NCBI RefSeq assembly: GCF_000004195.4
Contig: NC_030679.2
Span: forward strand, 145,094,489 to 145,158,488
Source of the DNA: Xenopus tropicalis
Lineage: Eukaryota > Chordata > Amphibia > Anura > Pipidae
Reading direction: 5' to 3'
DNA length: 64,000 nucleotides
The notes below the pieces were generated by a model. That model ran no database searches. It had not been told where the DNA came from and saw only the letters and a program-made list of their open reading frames with translations. The first letter of the stretch is position 1. Every line of letters begins with the position of its first letter. Made by a program: the position numbers and the translations under genes. Of the stretch, positions 11,788 through 21,299 are shown one piece after another.

Positions 11788-12226
11788 AATGTTTTTCAAG
11801 TCTCAAATATAAGACTCCCCACTTGGGCAATTGTGCATAATCACCTGCTTCAGTGCAAATGCCTTTAAGCAAAGTTGCCATGCTACATACCAAGAACTTT
11901 ATTACAATACAAAACTCATCAGCCACAAGCAGCCTGGACTGGCAATCTGTGGGTTCAGGCAAATGCCAGGGGCGCTGTAAGGTGCCACAGACAGTCACTG
12001 TTTTTTGGGCTGGGGGGGCTGTTTGTGCCTCTGGGTACCGGCCATTAGTGCTAAAAAATGAAGGGAAATGAATACAAATTCATAGCTTACTAATGCTCCA
12101 ATCGCCAATGAGGCCAACTTTCACAGTACTTGACCATTCAGCCTTTTGGTTAGATGGTCAGATGACTTCCAGGTTGGCCTGTGTATGTAATATGGGATTT
12201 CTGCATTAAAGATGTCAAGAAAATGG

Positions 12227-12300
12227 AGGCACTGCTGAGAACCAAACTAAGGATGTGTAGTGTATGAGAGAGGCAGCTTAAACAACCGAGCCACAGCACC
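12227..12300 (-). pseudogene. Decayed tRNA-Thr relic, unit 4
   Basis: Same as 800-873. Confidence 0.83.
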
Positions 12301-12347
12301 AACTGGTGTGTGAGGTATTCTGGTTGTTTTTTGAGTGAACCTCAAAC

Positions 12348-12620
12348 ATACAGGAAACATCTGAAGAACCTTGGTCAAAGATCTCTCACAAGAGAGAATT
12401 TTGGTCAATAGATTTCCTAATTAATAGGTGGAATCAACCAAGTTAAAAATCTCACAAGATACAGGAAACATCTGAAGAAGGTTGGTCAATAGATTTCCTA
12501 ATTAATAGGTTAAATCAACCAAGTTAAAGATCTCACAAGATATAGGAAACATCTGAAGAAGGTTGGTCAATAGATTTCCTAATCAATAGATGGAATCAAT
12601 CAAATCATAGATCTCACAAA
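12348..12620. repeat. 81-bp minisatellite, unit 4 (three copies fewer)
   Basis: 273 bp, exactly three 81-bp repeats shorter than unit 1, accounting for most of the short 3578-bp unit. Confidence 0.92.
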
Positions 12621-12920
12621 ATGCTATAAAGCAATACATGGTGCATTCTTCACTGTAACTTCTTTTTATAGTAGCCCATCAGTTCCACTCATAGTGATAG
12701 GATCTGGGTTACATTGTCTTTAGCTTATAGAGAAGTACTACAGGTATTAACTGATTTCAATGTCACTGTCCACAGCTCTTCCTTACTTTGGCTCAGATCA
12801 GGTAATTGGGGCTGTGTACGGACAATATAGATGCATAGCGTTCCACAAGCAACTTGATGAACTTTTCTGAAAGGTAACGGACTACAGTTTTGAACATATT
12901 CACTACATGAAAACTTCTAC

Positions 12921-13002
12921 CGACGAGGATGGGATTCGAACCCACGCGTGCTGAGCACAATGGATTAGCAGTCCATCGCCTTAACCACTCGGCCACCTCG
13001 TC
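12921..13002 (-). tRNA. tRNA-Ser(GCU), unit 4
   Basis: No difference seen from the unit 1 gene. Confidence 0.97.
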
Positions 13003-13863
13003 CATTGGACATGCGAGGTGCCCTTTGTTTTCTGTTTTTAAGGGACAGTATACATCCATTTTCAATATTAGCTTAATGAGTAGGACTTGTGCTGAATATA
13101 CTTTTTGCCTATTGTTGTAATTAAGGAAATATCTATGGTTTCTGTTTTCTCTGCCACTAAACAAGAATATCAAGCCAGTTTCACTTTAGCACTTCCTGCC
13201 ACTTCCTACCAATTCAAAAGAACATAAAAGGATCTGATAAAACTAATTATCAGTCCACAGAGAAGCCCATGATAATGAGTTCCTGAAAGGCTACTACGTA
13301 GAGAAGAGAGGGTTTTTTTGTTATAAAAATATCTGAACAATTTGCCCTGTTTATATAGAAGAGGGGGGTAAGGTCAGTGAAAATAGCCTAATTTTAAAAT
13401 GAATGTATAATAACGGTAATAAAAAATAAAGTAATAGTCATTTTAATTACAAGTCCCATTTAAATTCACAAAAAACACACAATTTTCTTTACACAAGCCA
13501 TTTTTTGTCAAGTACTACTTTATTTTCACAATCACTATTACTCAGTCGAAAGAAGGTGTCAGCTGCAAAGAAGGGAGGGGAATATCCATCCCATAGCATT
13601 GGTATTCTAATCATGTACATAACAAGGACCAAACATGGAGTAGCTTCAATAGGAAAAAAGTGAGATCAACAAAAGCCTCATTCATTGCCAGGGAGTATAC
13701 TGCCCACGTTTGGAAGTGAGAAGAGCCGCAACTCTTTCTAGTTCAGCTCACAGCAAAGCTAATTGGCTATCCCTATGGACTATTCAGTTGGCCATCCAGT
13801 AATTGCCATGTTTACCCGTAATTGGACTACCTCAAACAGAATGGAATCTTATAGATGAAAATG

Positions 13864-13937
13864 AGGCACTGCTGAGATTCGAACTCAGGATCTCCTGTTT
13901 ACTAGACAGGCGCTTTAACCAACTAAGCCACAGCGCC
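13864..13937 (-). tRNA. tRNA-Thr(AGU), unit 4
   Basis: No difference seen from the unit 1 gene. Confidence 0.96.
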
Positions 13938-14587
13938 AGACTACAGCCTCTGTCAAGGGCATAAAAATAAAAAATGGGCACATGCAGAAGATTGCACCAA
14001 GATCAGGATTATTGGGCAAGTATTACTTGCTGTTAAACTCTCGAGATATCTGTTAGACAGGTGGATAATTAAGAAGAAGAAGGCCTTGATTGAAACATAT
14101 TTGTCAGCTCTGCATTAAAACTCATGACAAATTCTTGATTCAGGTGTGAGCCTTGCTCCTTGGTAGGCGTGAGCAGCGCTCATTAGCAAAACCAAATCAA
14201 CAACCTGAACACATCCTTTATTACCAAGGAATTTCCCCCCAACGCACATGTTTTACCTCCAACCACCAATACCTTTCGTCCCCAGTCTGTAGCTTGAAGC
14301 TCAGTAAGCCTAGCTACTTTGCAATCTTGACAGGAACATTATTCGGGCTAAGCATGAAAAGATGTGTCTAATTGACCCAAGACACAGTTCCACACTTTGA
14401 TAGGAAGCGGCCGTTGCTTGGTTGGTAGGCATACACTTGCCAGGAGACTGACATCTGCATGTAAAACAGGCTGGGAGTTTTCAGAGGAACCATGCTTTAA
14501 TGGGCAGATACGTTCAGAGAACAGACATGGGCAAGAGAGCCAAAGGCATGCTCTAGCTATTCCCCGCAAGCTTTAAAGGAAGAAGGC

Positions 14588-14661
14588 AGGCATTGCTGAG
14601 AGTCGAACTCAGGATCTCCTGTTTACAAGACAGGCGCTTTAACCAACTAAGCCACAGCGCC
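14588..14661 (-). tRNA. tRNA-Thr(UGU), unit 4, acceptor-stem mismatch
   Basis: The plus-strand acceptor segment reads ggcattg rather than ggcactg, so G68 becomes A opposite C5. One acceptor-stem mismatch; anticodon UGU and promoter boxes are intact. Confidence 0.9.
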
Positions 14662-15018
14662 AACCGGTTGGGGCTGATCCTGTGGACAGAAAGAGAAATA
14701 AGCACACTGATGCCCCATTCCGCAACTTCTTTCTCCCTTGCCTGTAAATTCAGTGAGCTACAAGTGTGCACCTTTCTACAAGGTCAGCTAAAAGCTCATT
14801 CCCCTCCTCTGAAATGAGTAACTAGGGCCGAGTATGGGGAGCCTGTGGCACTGCAGCTTTATGTTATTTGGTATAGTATGCATGTCGTTTTAGTTTGACT
14901 CCTTTCTTTTGCCTACCATACCGACATCATCTTTTCAAAGGCATGCTAGTGAGAGAAATTGCACACAGGCGGGAAGCTCGTACTTCCAAGTTTAAGGTTA
15001 ACGGAAACAAAGAGAGCA

Positions 15019-15092
15019 AGGCACTGCTGAGAGCTGAACTCAGGACCTCCTGTTTACGAGACAGGCACTTTAAATAACTAAGCCACAGCGCC
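15019..15092 (-). pseudogene. Degenerate tRNA-Thr with CGU anticodon, unit 4
   Basis: The least decayed member of this family. Anticodon loop CTCGTAA gives CGU, which would complete the Thr set beside AGU and UGU. The T-stem pairs fully, unlike the other four copies. The T-loop is still TTCAGCT and the D-loop still lacks its second G (it reads TTATTT), so a working promoter and fold are doubtful. It may be a recently lost or weakly active tRNA-Thr(CGU). Confidence 0.75.
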
Positions 15093-15282
15093 ACATGATT
15101 TTTGGTGGAGCCTTCCAAAGGGAATCAAAAAGTAGTTTTTATATTATAACTCTGACATTTTTTTTTAGTTACAACACTAACTCATTGGATAATAACACTG
15201 CTGACAAGGGTGTGATCCACATATCCCGGCACCTATTCATGGAACCAATCTACTGTGGCTGAGTCTCTCCTTTCATCGTATA

Positions 15283-15365
15283 ACCAGGATGGCCGTGTGG
15301 TTAAGGCGTTGGACTTAAGATCCAATGGATGTATATCCGCGTGGGTTCAAACCCCACTCCTGGTA
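15283..15365 (+). tRNA. tRNA-Leu(UAA), unit 5, A-box mutation
   Basis: The A-box reads TGGCCGTGTGG where other copies read TGGCCGAGTGG (T at 15296). The changed base is A14, an almost invariant residue that pairs with U8 in the tRNA fold and is part of the polymerase III A box. Acceptor, anticodon UAA and T arm are unchanged. Likely impaired. Confidence 0.9.
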
Positions 15366-15804
15366 AATGTTTTTCAAGTCTCAAATATAAGACTCCCCAC
15401 TTGGGCAATTGTGCATAATCACCTGCTTCAGTGCAAATGCCTTTAAGCAAAGTTGCCATGCTACATACCAAGAACTTTATTACAATACAAAACTCATCAG
15501 CCACAAGCAGCCTGGACTGGCAATCTGTGGGTTCAGGCAAATGCCAGGGGGGCTGTAAGGTGCCACAGACAGTCACTGTTTTTTGGGCTGGGGGGGCTGT
15601 TTGTTCCTCTGGGTACCGGCCATTAGTGCTAAAAAATGAAGGGAAATGAATACAAATTCATAGCTTACTAATGCTCCAATCGCCAATGTGGCCAACTTTC
15701 ACAGTACTTGACCATTCAGCCTTTTGGTTAGATGGTCAGATGACTTCCAGGTTGGCCTGTGTATGTAATATGGGATTTCTGCATTAAAGATGTCAAGAAA
15801 ATGG

Positions 15805-15878
15805 AGGCACTGCTGAGAACCAAACTAAAGATGTGTAGTGTATGAGAGAGGCAGCTTAAACAACCGAGCCACAGCACC
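15805..15878 (-). pseudogene. Decayed tRNA-Thr relic, unit 5
   Basis: Same as 800-873 with one extra change (aaag for aagg). Confidence 0.83.
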
Positions 15879-16082
15879 AACTGGTGTGTGAGGTATTCTG
15901 GTTGTTTTTTGAGTGAACCTCAAACATACAGGAAACATCTGAAGAACCTTGGTCAAAGATCTCTCACAAGAGAGAATTTTGGTCAATAGATTTCCTATTT
16001 AATAGGTGGAATCAACCAAGTTAAAGATCTCAAAAGATACAGGAAACATGTGAAGAAGGTTGGTCAATAGATTTCCTAATTA

Positions 16083-16110
16083 GTAAATTTATACTTACCA
16101 TAATTTACTT
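16083..16110 (-). repeat. DIRS-1 3'-terminal extension with inverted arms
   Basis: Beyond the inverted repeat, the element's 3' end (minus strand) carries AGTAAATT and AATTTACT arms around a 12-nt spacer containing GTAAGTAT. The segment is repeated in the ICR with one mismatch. DIRS-2 has a longer version of the same layout at its 3' end. Confidence 0.7.
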
Positions 16111-16242
16111 TTCCCTTAGTCCCTTCGGCAGCACAATGAGATATATTTGTCTTTCCTGCCATGTAGGACAAGTGAGAGAAGAGTTAATTTTTTACCCCAC
16201 CCATAAATAGGAGTTGCCCAGGCCCAAATGCAGTGTTTTTTT
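16111..16242. repeat. DIRS-1 left inverted terminal repeat
   Basis: About 132 bp, inverted match to 21094-21228. The outermost ~20 bp differ (tagtcccttcgg versus tacgtcccatacgg); the rest is almost identical, through gcagcacaatgag to the ccaaatgcagtgttttttt segment. Confidence 0.92.
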
Positions 16243-16298
16243 GTTTCTAGTAACCACACATGACAATGCTTAAGTAATTTAATAGGGAGGGATAAATT

Positions 16299-16384
16299 TG
16301 CTGCCGAAGGGACTAAGGGAAAAGTAAATTACGGTAAGTATAAATTTACTAATTCCCTTACGTCCCATACGGCAGCACAATGAG
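16299..16384. repeat. DIRS-1 internal complementary region (ICR)
   Basis: The first part (16299-16350) is the reverse complement of the left end 16081-16132 with one mismatch. The second part (16351-16384) is the reverse complement of the right end 21197-21230. The ICR therefore equals the joined ends of the element, the template used to complete and circularise DIRS cDNA. It starts 30 bp past the recombinase stop codon. Confidence 0.93.
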
Positions 16385-16413
16385 AAGTAGCAAGTAATAA
16401 GGGAGGGTAATCT

Positions 16414-18303
16414 TCATAACGCCTTCTGCAGAACCTTACTGCCATAGGAGGCTTCCTGAGAGGCTGAGATGTCTACCCTGTAGTGTTGAATGAATGTATT
16501 TGGACTGCTCCAAGTCGCTGCTCTACATATTTGATCTATAGAGACTTTGGCTGCTTCAGCCCAGGAGGTAGACATCTTCCTGGTAGAATGTGCCTTGATC
16601 TGAAAGGGTGGATTGAGGTCATCTTTAATGTAGGCCATCTGGATAGTCTCCTTTATCCACCGGGCTAAGGATGGTTTTGAGGCTTTAATACCTTTGTTCT
16701 TCCCTGCGAAACTAATGAAAAGATTTTCATCTTTCCTAAAGTCTTCCGTGCACTTTAGATAACTCTTGAGGATCCTTCCCACATCTAACAGTGCAAGTTG
16801 AGAATTCCCACTCTGAGCCTCTTGAATTGCTGGCAAAATTATTTCCTGATTAACATTAAAGGCATTAACCACTTTAGGTTTAAAGTTTGGAAGGGTCTTC
16901 AAAACCACATGATCCGGGAAAAAGGTCAAGTATGGTTCCCTGATTGACAAGGCTTGGATCTCCCCAATCCTTTTGGCCGAAGTTATGGCTATTAGAAAAA
17001 GGGTCTTGAAGGACAAACATTTAATTGAAGACTCTTCCAGAGGTTCATAAGGAGATTCACATAACTTGTTTAGCACCAGAGGTAAATCCCAAGACAAGGA
17101 AGGTTGAAGAATCCTGGGTCGAATTTTAGAAATGGCCCTGATAAATCTTTTCACAAGGGGAAGAGTAGAAAGAGATTGGTTGAAAAGAACTGATAAAGCT
17201 GAAATCTGTGCCTTAATAGTGTTGACCGCTAATCCTTTGTCAAATCCCTCCTGAAGGAATTTTAACAACACAGGTAGTGAATGATGGATATGAGAAACCT
17301 TACGCCTCCTGCACCAGTCCTTGAAAATCTTCCAGACTCTAGTGTAGGCTTTATTGGTGGAAACTTTCCTGGACTGCATAAGGATATTAACCACCTCAGG
17401 AGAAAGTCCCTGAACCTCTAGAACGGACCTGTCAGTCTCCATGCTGTCATCTGTAGTCTGGAGAGTTGTTGGCACATAAGATGTCCTTGAGTCAGAAGCG
17501 CTGGGAAGTGAGGGAGAATCCAATACTGTCCCCTGGACATTGACATTAATAGGGAAAACCAACTCCTCCGAGGCCAGAATGGAGCTATGATGATAGTTTG
17601 CACCTGCTCCGCCCGGATCTTCTGCAATACTCTGGGAATCATAGGTATTGGAGGAAAAATTTAGATAAGTTGAAACTGCCACGTGATCGACATTGCATCT
17701 ATGAAGTTCGGCTGATCGGATCTGTTTAGTGAACAAAACGTCCTCACCTTGCGATTCTTCCTGGTAGCCATAAGATCTATCTCTGGCATCCCCCAGCGTT
17801 CTGTTATCTTCAAGAATATCTTCTGATCCAGAGACCACTCCCCAGGAATAACTCTCTTCCTGCTCAACTGATCTGCCAGAACATTGTCTTCTCCTTTTAT
17901 GTGGATTGCCCTCAGTCGAGGAATGTAATTCTCCGCCCAGCTCAAAATTTTGAAGACCTCCTGATTCAGGATGGGAACTCTGGTTCCTCCCTGTCTGTTC
18001 AGGTAGGCTACTGTTGTAGAGTTGTCTGAGAGAACCTTCAGGTTCCTCCCCTTCAATAAATGTTGGAAGGCTATAATGGCCTTGTGAACTGCTCTCAATT
18101 CTCTGAAGTTCGATGACATGGAACTCTCTACTGGATCCCAAGAGCCTTGTGCCACCAACTGGTTCAGATGGGCTCCCCAGCCCCACTGGGAGGCATCTGT
18201 GGTGAGGACTAGCCACCTCTCTTGTTGGAAGGATAACCCCTGTGAAAGGTTGTTCTCCTGAATCCACCATCTCAACTTGTATCTCGTCTCGTGACTGAGA
18301 CAA
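16414..18303 (-). CDS. DIRS-1 tyrosine recombinase
   Basis: Open frame of 629 codons. The C-terminal 330 residues form a tyrosine recombinase: N-terminal SAM-like helical region about 290-400, catalytic R445 in TSAKRIGE, H572 and R575 in AHSTRK, and nucleophile Y608 in FIQHYR. It would cut and join the circular DNA into the target. The first ~280 codons overlap the RNase H and methyltransferase-like frame and have a low-complexity look; the true start may be Met288 at 17442. The domain looks complete, with no break in the catalytic part. Confidence 0.88.
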   Translation of the reverse strand: MSQSRDEIQVEMVDSGEQPFTGVILPTREVASPHHRCLPVGLGSPSEPVGGTRLLGSSREFHVIELQRIESSSQGHYSLPTFIEGEEPEGSLRQLYNSSLPEQTGRNQSSHPESGGLQNFELGGELHSSTEGNPHKRRRQCSGRSVEQEESYSWGVVSGSEDILEDNRTLGDARDRSYGYQEESQGEDVLFTKQIRSAELHRCNVDHVAVSTYLNFSSNTYDSQSIAEDPGGAGANYHHSSILASEELVFPINVNVQGTVLDSPSLPSASDSRTSYVPTTLQTTDDSMETDRSVLEVQGLSPEVVNILMQSRKVSTNKAYTRVWKIFKDWCRRRKVSHIHHSLPVLLKFLQEGFDKGLAVNTIKAQISALSVLFNQSLSTLPLVKRFIRAISKIRPRILQPSLSWDLPLVLNKLCESPYEPLEESSIKCLSFKTLFLIAITSAKRIGEIQALSIREPYLTFFPDHVVLKTLPNFKPKVVNAFNVNQEIILPAIQEAQSGNSQLALLDVGRILKSYLKCTEDFRKDENLFISFAGKNKGIKASKPSLARWIKETIQMAYIKDDLNPPFQIKAHSTRKMSTSWAEAAKVSIDQICRAATWSSPNTFIQHYRVDISASQEASYGSKVLQKAL

Positions 18304-18323
18304 ACCTTCATGTCCAATCCCAT
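17661..18323 (-). CDS. DIRS-1 RNase H plus methyltransferase-like segment (broken)
   Basis: This frame takes over where the RT frame stops. RNase H residues are visible: Asp in TTDASQWGWG, Glu in FRELRAV, Asp in VLSDNST and Asp in VLADQLSR. It continues into the region after RNase H that DIRS elements share (PEIDLMATRKNRKV), related to a DNA adenine methyltransferase. A TAA at 17661-17663 ends it early. The same frame resumes beyond the stop (17418-17660) with IIIAPFWPRRSW, matching DIRS-2's AILPDWPRRPW, so the stop looks like a point mutation. A frame change at about 18310-18325 separates it from RT. Confidence 0.82.
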   Translation of the reverse strand: MGLDMKVCLSHETRYKLRWWIQENNLSQGLSFQQERWLVLTTDASQWGWGAHLNQLVAQGSWDPVESSMSSNFRELRAVHKAIIAFQHLLKGRNLKVLSDNSTTVAYLNRQGGTRVPILNQEVFKILSWAENYIPRLRAIHIKGEDNVLADQLSRKRVIPGEWSLDQKIFLKITERWGMPEIDLMATRKNRKVRTFCSLNRSDQPNFIDAMSITWQFQLI

Positions 18324-19591
18324 CTCATAAGGATCTCCAACTGTAACGGTCTCATGTGGAACCTCGCCCAAGGGACTGCCTCTATAGATGATGTCATAAG
18401 ACCTAACACCCCCATCAAGTCTCTGAGTGTGGAGAGGGGATCTTGAATTATCTCCTGAACAGCCTCCATTAATTTGAGAATCTTGTCCTGTGGAAGGTAA
18501 GTCTTCATCTCTGATGACCTGATGACAAATCCCAGAAACTGGATTGTTCTGGATGGGGTCAGGCATGATTTGTCCCAATTTATTATCCAGCCAAGGTACT
18601 GAAGTAGACTGATAGTTCTGTTCAGATGTTTCTCCAGCATAGATGCTGATACTGCTGTGATCAGCCAGTCGTCTAGATAAGGGATAACTGATATCCCTTC
18701 TTTCCTCAGTACCGCTGCTACAGAGGTCACAATCTTGGTGAATACACGTGGTGCTGTTGTAATCCCAAACGGAAGAACTCTGAACTGGTAATGATGTAAC
18801 ACTCCCTTGATGAATACTGCAATCCGTAGGAACTTCCTGTGAGCTTGAAATATGGGAACATGAAGATAAGCATCCTTCAGGTCCAAAGACGCCATGAAAT
18901 ATCCTCTGTCCAAGCTGTTTAACACAGACTTTACAGTTTCCATTCGGAATCTCTTTTTGTGGATGAACTGATTGACAAACCTTAAGTCTATGATGGTTCT
19001 GAAGGTCCCATTTGGCTTGGGAACCAAAAAAACCTTTGAATAAGTTCCCCGCTGTAGTTCCTGCAATGGGACCGGCTCGAGTACTCTGGCTGAGACAAAG
19101 TCTGTGATAGCCTTTTCTAATGCCAACTGTCTTAGCGAAGAAACCAGAGGAGTGGGAACGAACCTTTGGGGAGGTGATCTGTAAAACTCTATTCTGTATC
19201 CTTCTGAGATTAGCTGAAGGATCCAAGAGTCCGAAACAGTTTCTTCCCACTCGGGAAAGAAATACGCCAACCTTCCTCCCACAGGGATCATACTTCTGGC
19301 GTCAGAAGGATGGTTTTTTCTTGAAAGAAAATTTCTTCCCTGTTCCTCTATCCCCCTTAGAAGAGGTAAATGCTCTGTTTGGGCGAAAGGAATTATCCTC
19401 ATTTCTTTTCCTTTCCCTCTGGTGATAATCATCTCTTTTGGGTGAGGATCTTCTAGAGCGAAAAAAAGAACCTCTGTTTCTTTTGGAAAAATTCTCTTGA
19501 GGAAGACGTTTCCCTTTAGAACCAGAAAGGGCTTCAAGCAATTTATCCAGCTCTGACCCAAATAACCGACCTGGTTCAAATGCCATGGCAC
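18308..19591 (-). CDS. DIRS-1 reverse transcriptase
   Basis: 427-codon frame. RT motifs in order: FRTIIDLRFVN (about 197-207), MASLDLKDAYLH (about 233-244), LPFGITTAPRVF (273-284) and the catalytic YLDD (305-308). It copies the genomic RNA into DNA. It overlaps the Gag frame by 290 nt, so the first ~95 codons are probably not translated as shown and the true start is unclear. It ends at a TGA (18308-18310) just before RNase H, which lies in another frame. Confidence 0.88.
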   Translation of the reverse strand: MPWHLNQVGYLGQSWINCLKPFLVLKGNVFLKRIFPKETEVLFFALEDPHPKEMIITRGKGKEMRIIPFAQTEHLPLLRGIEEQGRNFLSRKNHPSDARSMIPVGGRLAYFFPEWEETVSDSWILQLISEGYRIEFYRSPPQRFVPTPLVSSLRQLALEKAITDFVSARVLEPVPLQELQRGTYSKVFLVPKPNGTFRTIIDLRFVNQFIHKKRFRMETVKSVLNSLDRGYFMASLDLKDAYLHVPIFQAHRKFLRIAVFIKGVLHHYQFRVLPFGITTAPRVFTKIVTSVAAVLRKEGISVIPYLDDWLITAVSASMLEKHLNRTISLLQYLGWIINWDKSCLTPSRTIQFLGFVIRSSEMKTYLPQDKILKLMEAVQEIIQDPLSTLRDLMGVLGLMTSSIEAVPWARFHMRPLQLEILMRWDWT

Positions 19592-20579
19592 ATAGACTAT
19601 TCTTTGATGTCACATCCGCTGACCATGTTCTTAGCCATAAGGCTCTTCTAGCTGCTGTTGAAAGCACCATTGATTTGGCCGCAAGTTTAATACTTTCGAT
19701 AGATACATCACACAAGAAATCCACAGCCATATTAATCTTATTGAGGGAGTCCAGCAATTCCTCACGAGGAACTCTGTTATTAATGTCATCGGAAATTTGT
19801 TTAAGCCAATGCCTCGTTGAGTGAGCAACCCCTGAAGCTGCAAGGGCTGGCTTGCAAATGGCTGATCCTGTGGTATAAGCTCTTCTGAGTAAGCACTCTA
19901 TCTTACGATCCATAGGATCCTTTAGGCCAGATCCGTCTTCCACTGGAAGTAAGGTTCTTTTAGAAAGTCTAGCAATAGCGACATCCACCTTAGGGGGTGC
20001 CTCCCAAGACTGTAACTCCTCCTCCTGAATAGGAAACAAAAGTTTTTGTCTTTTAGTTATAGAAGGAGCCTTTTCTGGATTTTTCCACTCTCTAGTCATC
20101 AGGTCCTTCATGACTGAATGAACAGGAAAAGTCTTTGACCTCTTAGTTAATTGTGATGTGGAAGCCTGAGGATCTTCCCCATCTGTCACTTCAATCGTCT
20201 GTCTGACTTTCCTTATTAATCTGGAAGTTTGTTCCACAGGAAACAAAGCTAAAGGCTCTTCTTCCTCAGAGGAGGAGTCCTGTGTCGAGTTGTCCAACGA
20301 GGCTGGATTGGTGAAGGAAGGAGAGTTGTTACTCGTAGGCTCAATTGGATTAGAATGCATCTGATTAAACATCTCTTGCATAGTAGATTTAATGAAAGTT
20401 TTAATCCAGGAAGATGAAGATTCCTGCACAGCTCCGGATTCCTTCTGAGCCAGATAGGTCAGGCATTCCCTGCAGAATATTTTATCATAATCATCTGGAA
20501 GGAGCATGTCACATGCCTTGCACTGAAGATGCTTAGATTTCTTATGTTTCTTTGCAGGTGGAGGGTCAGGGGTAGACAT
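19302..20579 (-). CDS. DIRS-1 Gag-like protein
   Basis: 425 residues from the ATG at 20577-20579. N-terminal basic stretch, then a zinc-ribbon-like CKAC...CREC (CxxC pair, about residues 20-40), an acidic serine-rich stretch, and an arginine-rich C-terminus suited to RNA binding. DIRS-2 has the same CxxC arrangement. The ATG is chosen because it follows directly after a consensus 3' splice site (tttttacag), so the 12 codons upstream are probably intron. Confidence 0.8.
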   Translation of the reverse strand: MSTPDPPPAKKHKKSKHLQCKACDMLLPDDYDKIFCRECLTYLAQKESGAVQESSSSWIKTFIKSTMQEMFNQMHSNPIEPTSNNSPSFTNPASLDNSTQDSSSEEEEPLALFPVEQTSRLIRKVRQTIEVTDGEDPQASTSQLTKRSKTFPVHSVMKDLMTREWKNPEKAPSITKRQKLLFPIQEEELQSWEAPPKVDVAIARLSKRTLLPVEDGSGLKDPMDRKIECLLRRAYTTGSAICKPALAASGVAHSTRHWLKQISDDINNRVPREELLDSLNKINMAVDFLCDVSIESIKLAAKSMVLSTAARRALWLRTWSADVTSKNSLCAMAFEPGRLFGSELDKLLEALSGSKGKRLPQENFSKRNRGSFFRSRRSSPKRDDYHQRERKRNEDNSFRPNRAFTSSKGDRGTGKKFSFKKKPSF

Positions 20580-21077
20580 CTGTAAAAAGACACAGAAAAT
20601 CAGTGACACAATCACACCTCATGTGTAGATAGCCCAAGACTACCATGTACCTCTTTAGCCCAAACAGGAGGCTGCAGCCTAGGCAGAACGCTATGCAGCA
20701 ACAAGCTGGTTGCGTCAATTTTCGCGCCAAACTGAAGGCGCATAGATATTACGCAAGCGGAATTTAAAGATTACCTGGCGCGAATTTTACACGTGTAGCT
20801 TTACGCAGTTTGCGCATCTTCAGACGCAGGCTCCGCTTCAGACCAATCGCGTCAACTCTTAGTTGGGCGTCAGAGGTCATCGCCGCCATCTTGGAACTGG
20901 GCAACCCTCGGTTACACTGATTATCATGGCAGCGTTCCACCTAAGAGACTATCCGCAGTCTCCGGCTGGAATACCCCTCGGGTACACAGCCTGCGGTCCT
21001 CAAGTCCCCTTGGGACCTGGCCAGACACCTAAGGAAAAAAAGAAGAAGTATTAATAGGATACCATGAACTCACTTAC
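20580..21077 (-). other. Predicted 5' leader intron of DIRS-1
   Basis: On the minus strand a donor TAG|GTAAGTGAG at 21077 and an acceptor CTTTTTACAG at 20580 frame a 498-nt intron. Exon 2 would begin with the Gag ATG. The region has no supported protein and includes a GC-rich, CpG-containing stretch. Introns are known in some vertebrate DIRS elements; splicing here is inferred. Confidence 0.6.
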
Positions 21078-21093
21078 CTACAACAGGTAGGAC

Positions 21094-21228
21094 AAAAAAA
21101 CACTGCATTTGGGCCTGGGCAACTCCTATTTATGGGTGGGGTAAAAAATTAACTCTTCTCTCACTTGTCCTACATGGCAGGAAAGACAAATATATCTCAT
21201 TGTGCTGCCGTATGGGACGTAAGGGAAT
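21094..21228. repeat. DIRS-1 right inverted terminal repeat
   Basis: Inverted partner of 16111-16242; this is the 5' end of the minus-strand element. The outer end reads ctgccgtatgggacgtaaggg. Confidence 0.92.
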
Positions 21229-21299
21229 TAATAGGTTAAATCAACCAAGTTAAAGATCTCACAAGATACAGGAAAAATCTGAAGAATTTTGGTCAATAG

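Larger units (their letters stand above)
16083..21230 (-). mobile_element. DIRS-1: DIRS-type tyrosine-recombinase retrotransposon
   Basis: 5148-bp element reading right to left. It has inverted terminal repeats, an internal complementary region (ICR) next to the 3' end that joins complements of the two ends, and overlapping frames for Gag, RT, RNase H with a methyltransferase-like segment, and tyrosine recombinase. These are the hallmarks of DIRS elements, which make a circular DNA and integrate with a recombinase instead of an integrase. There is no target duplication. Left junction is cctaatta-gtaaattt and right junction is aagggaatta-ataggtt, so both sides share aatta. Coding frames are nearly complete, with a frame change between RT and RNase H and one stop in the methyltransferase-like part. 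Confidence 0.95.

Noticed and set aside
20580..20615. Start of DIRS-1 Gag at 20615
   Set aside because: The extra codons read through a consensus 3' splice site, and the ATG at 20577-20579 begins the conserved-looking protein.
20863..21054. 63-codon plus-strand frame upstream of DIRS-1 Gag
   Set aside because: Antisense to the predicted leader intron, GC-rich, with no family resemblance.
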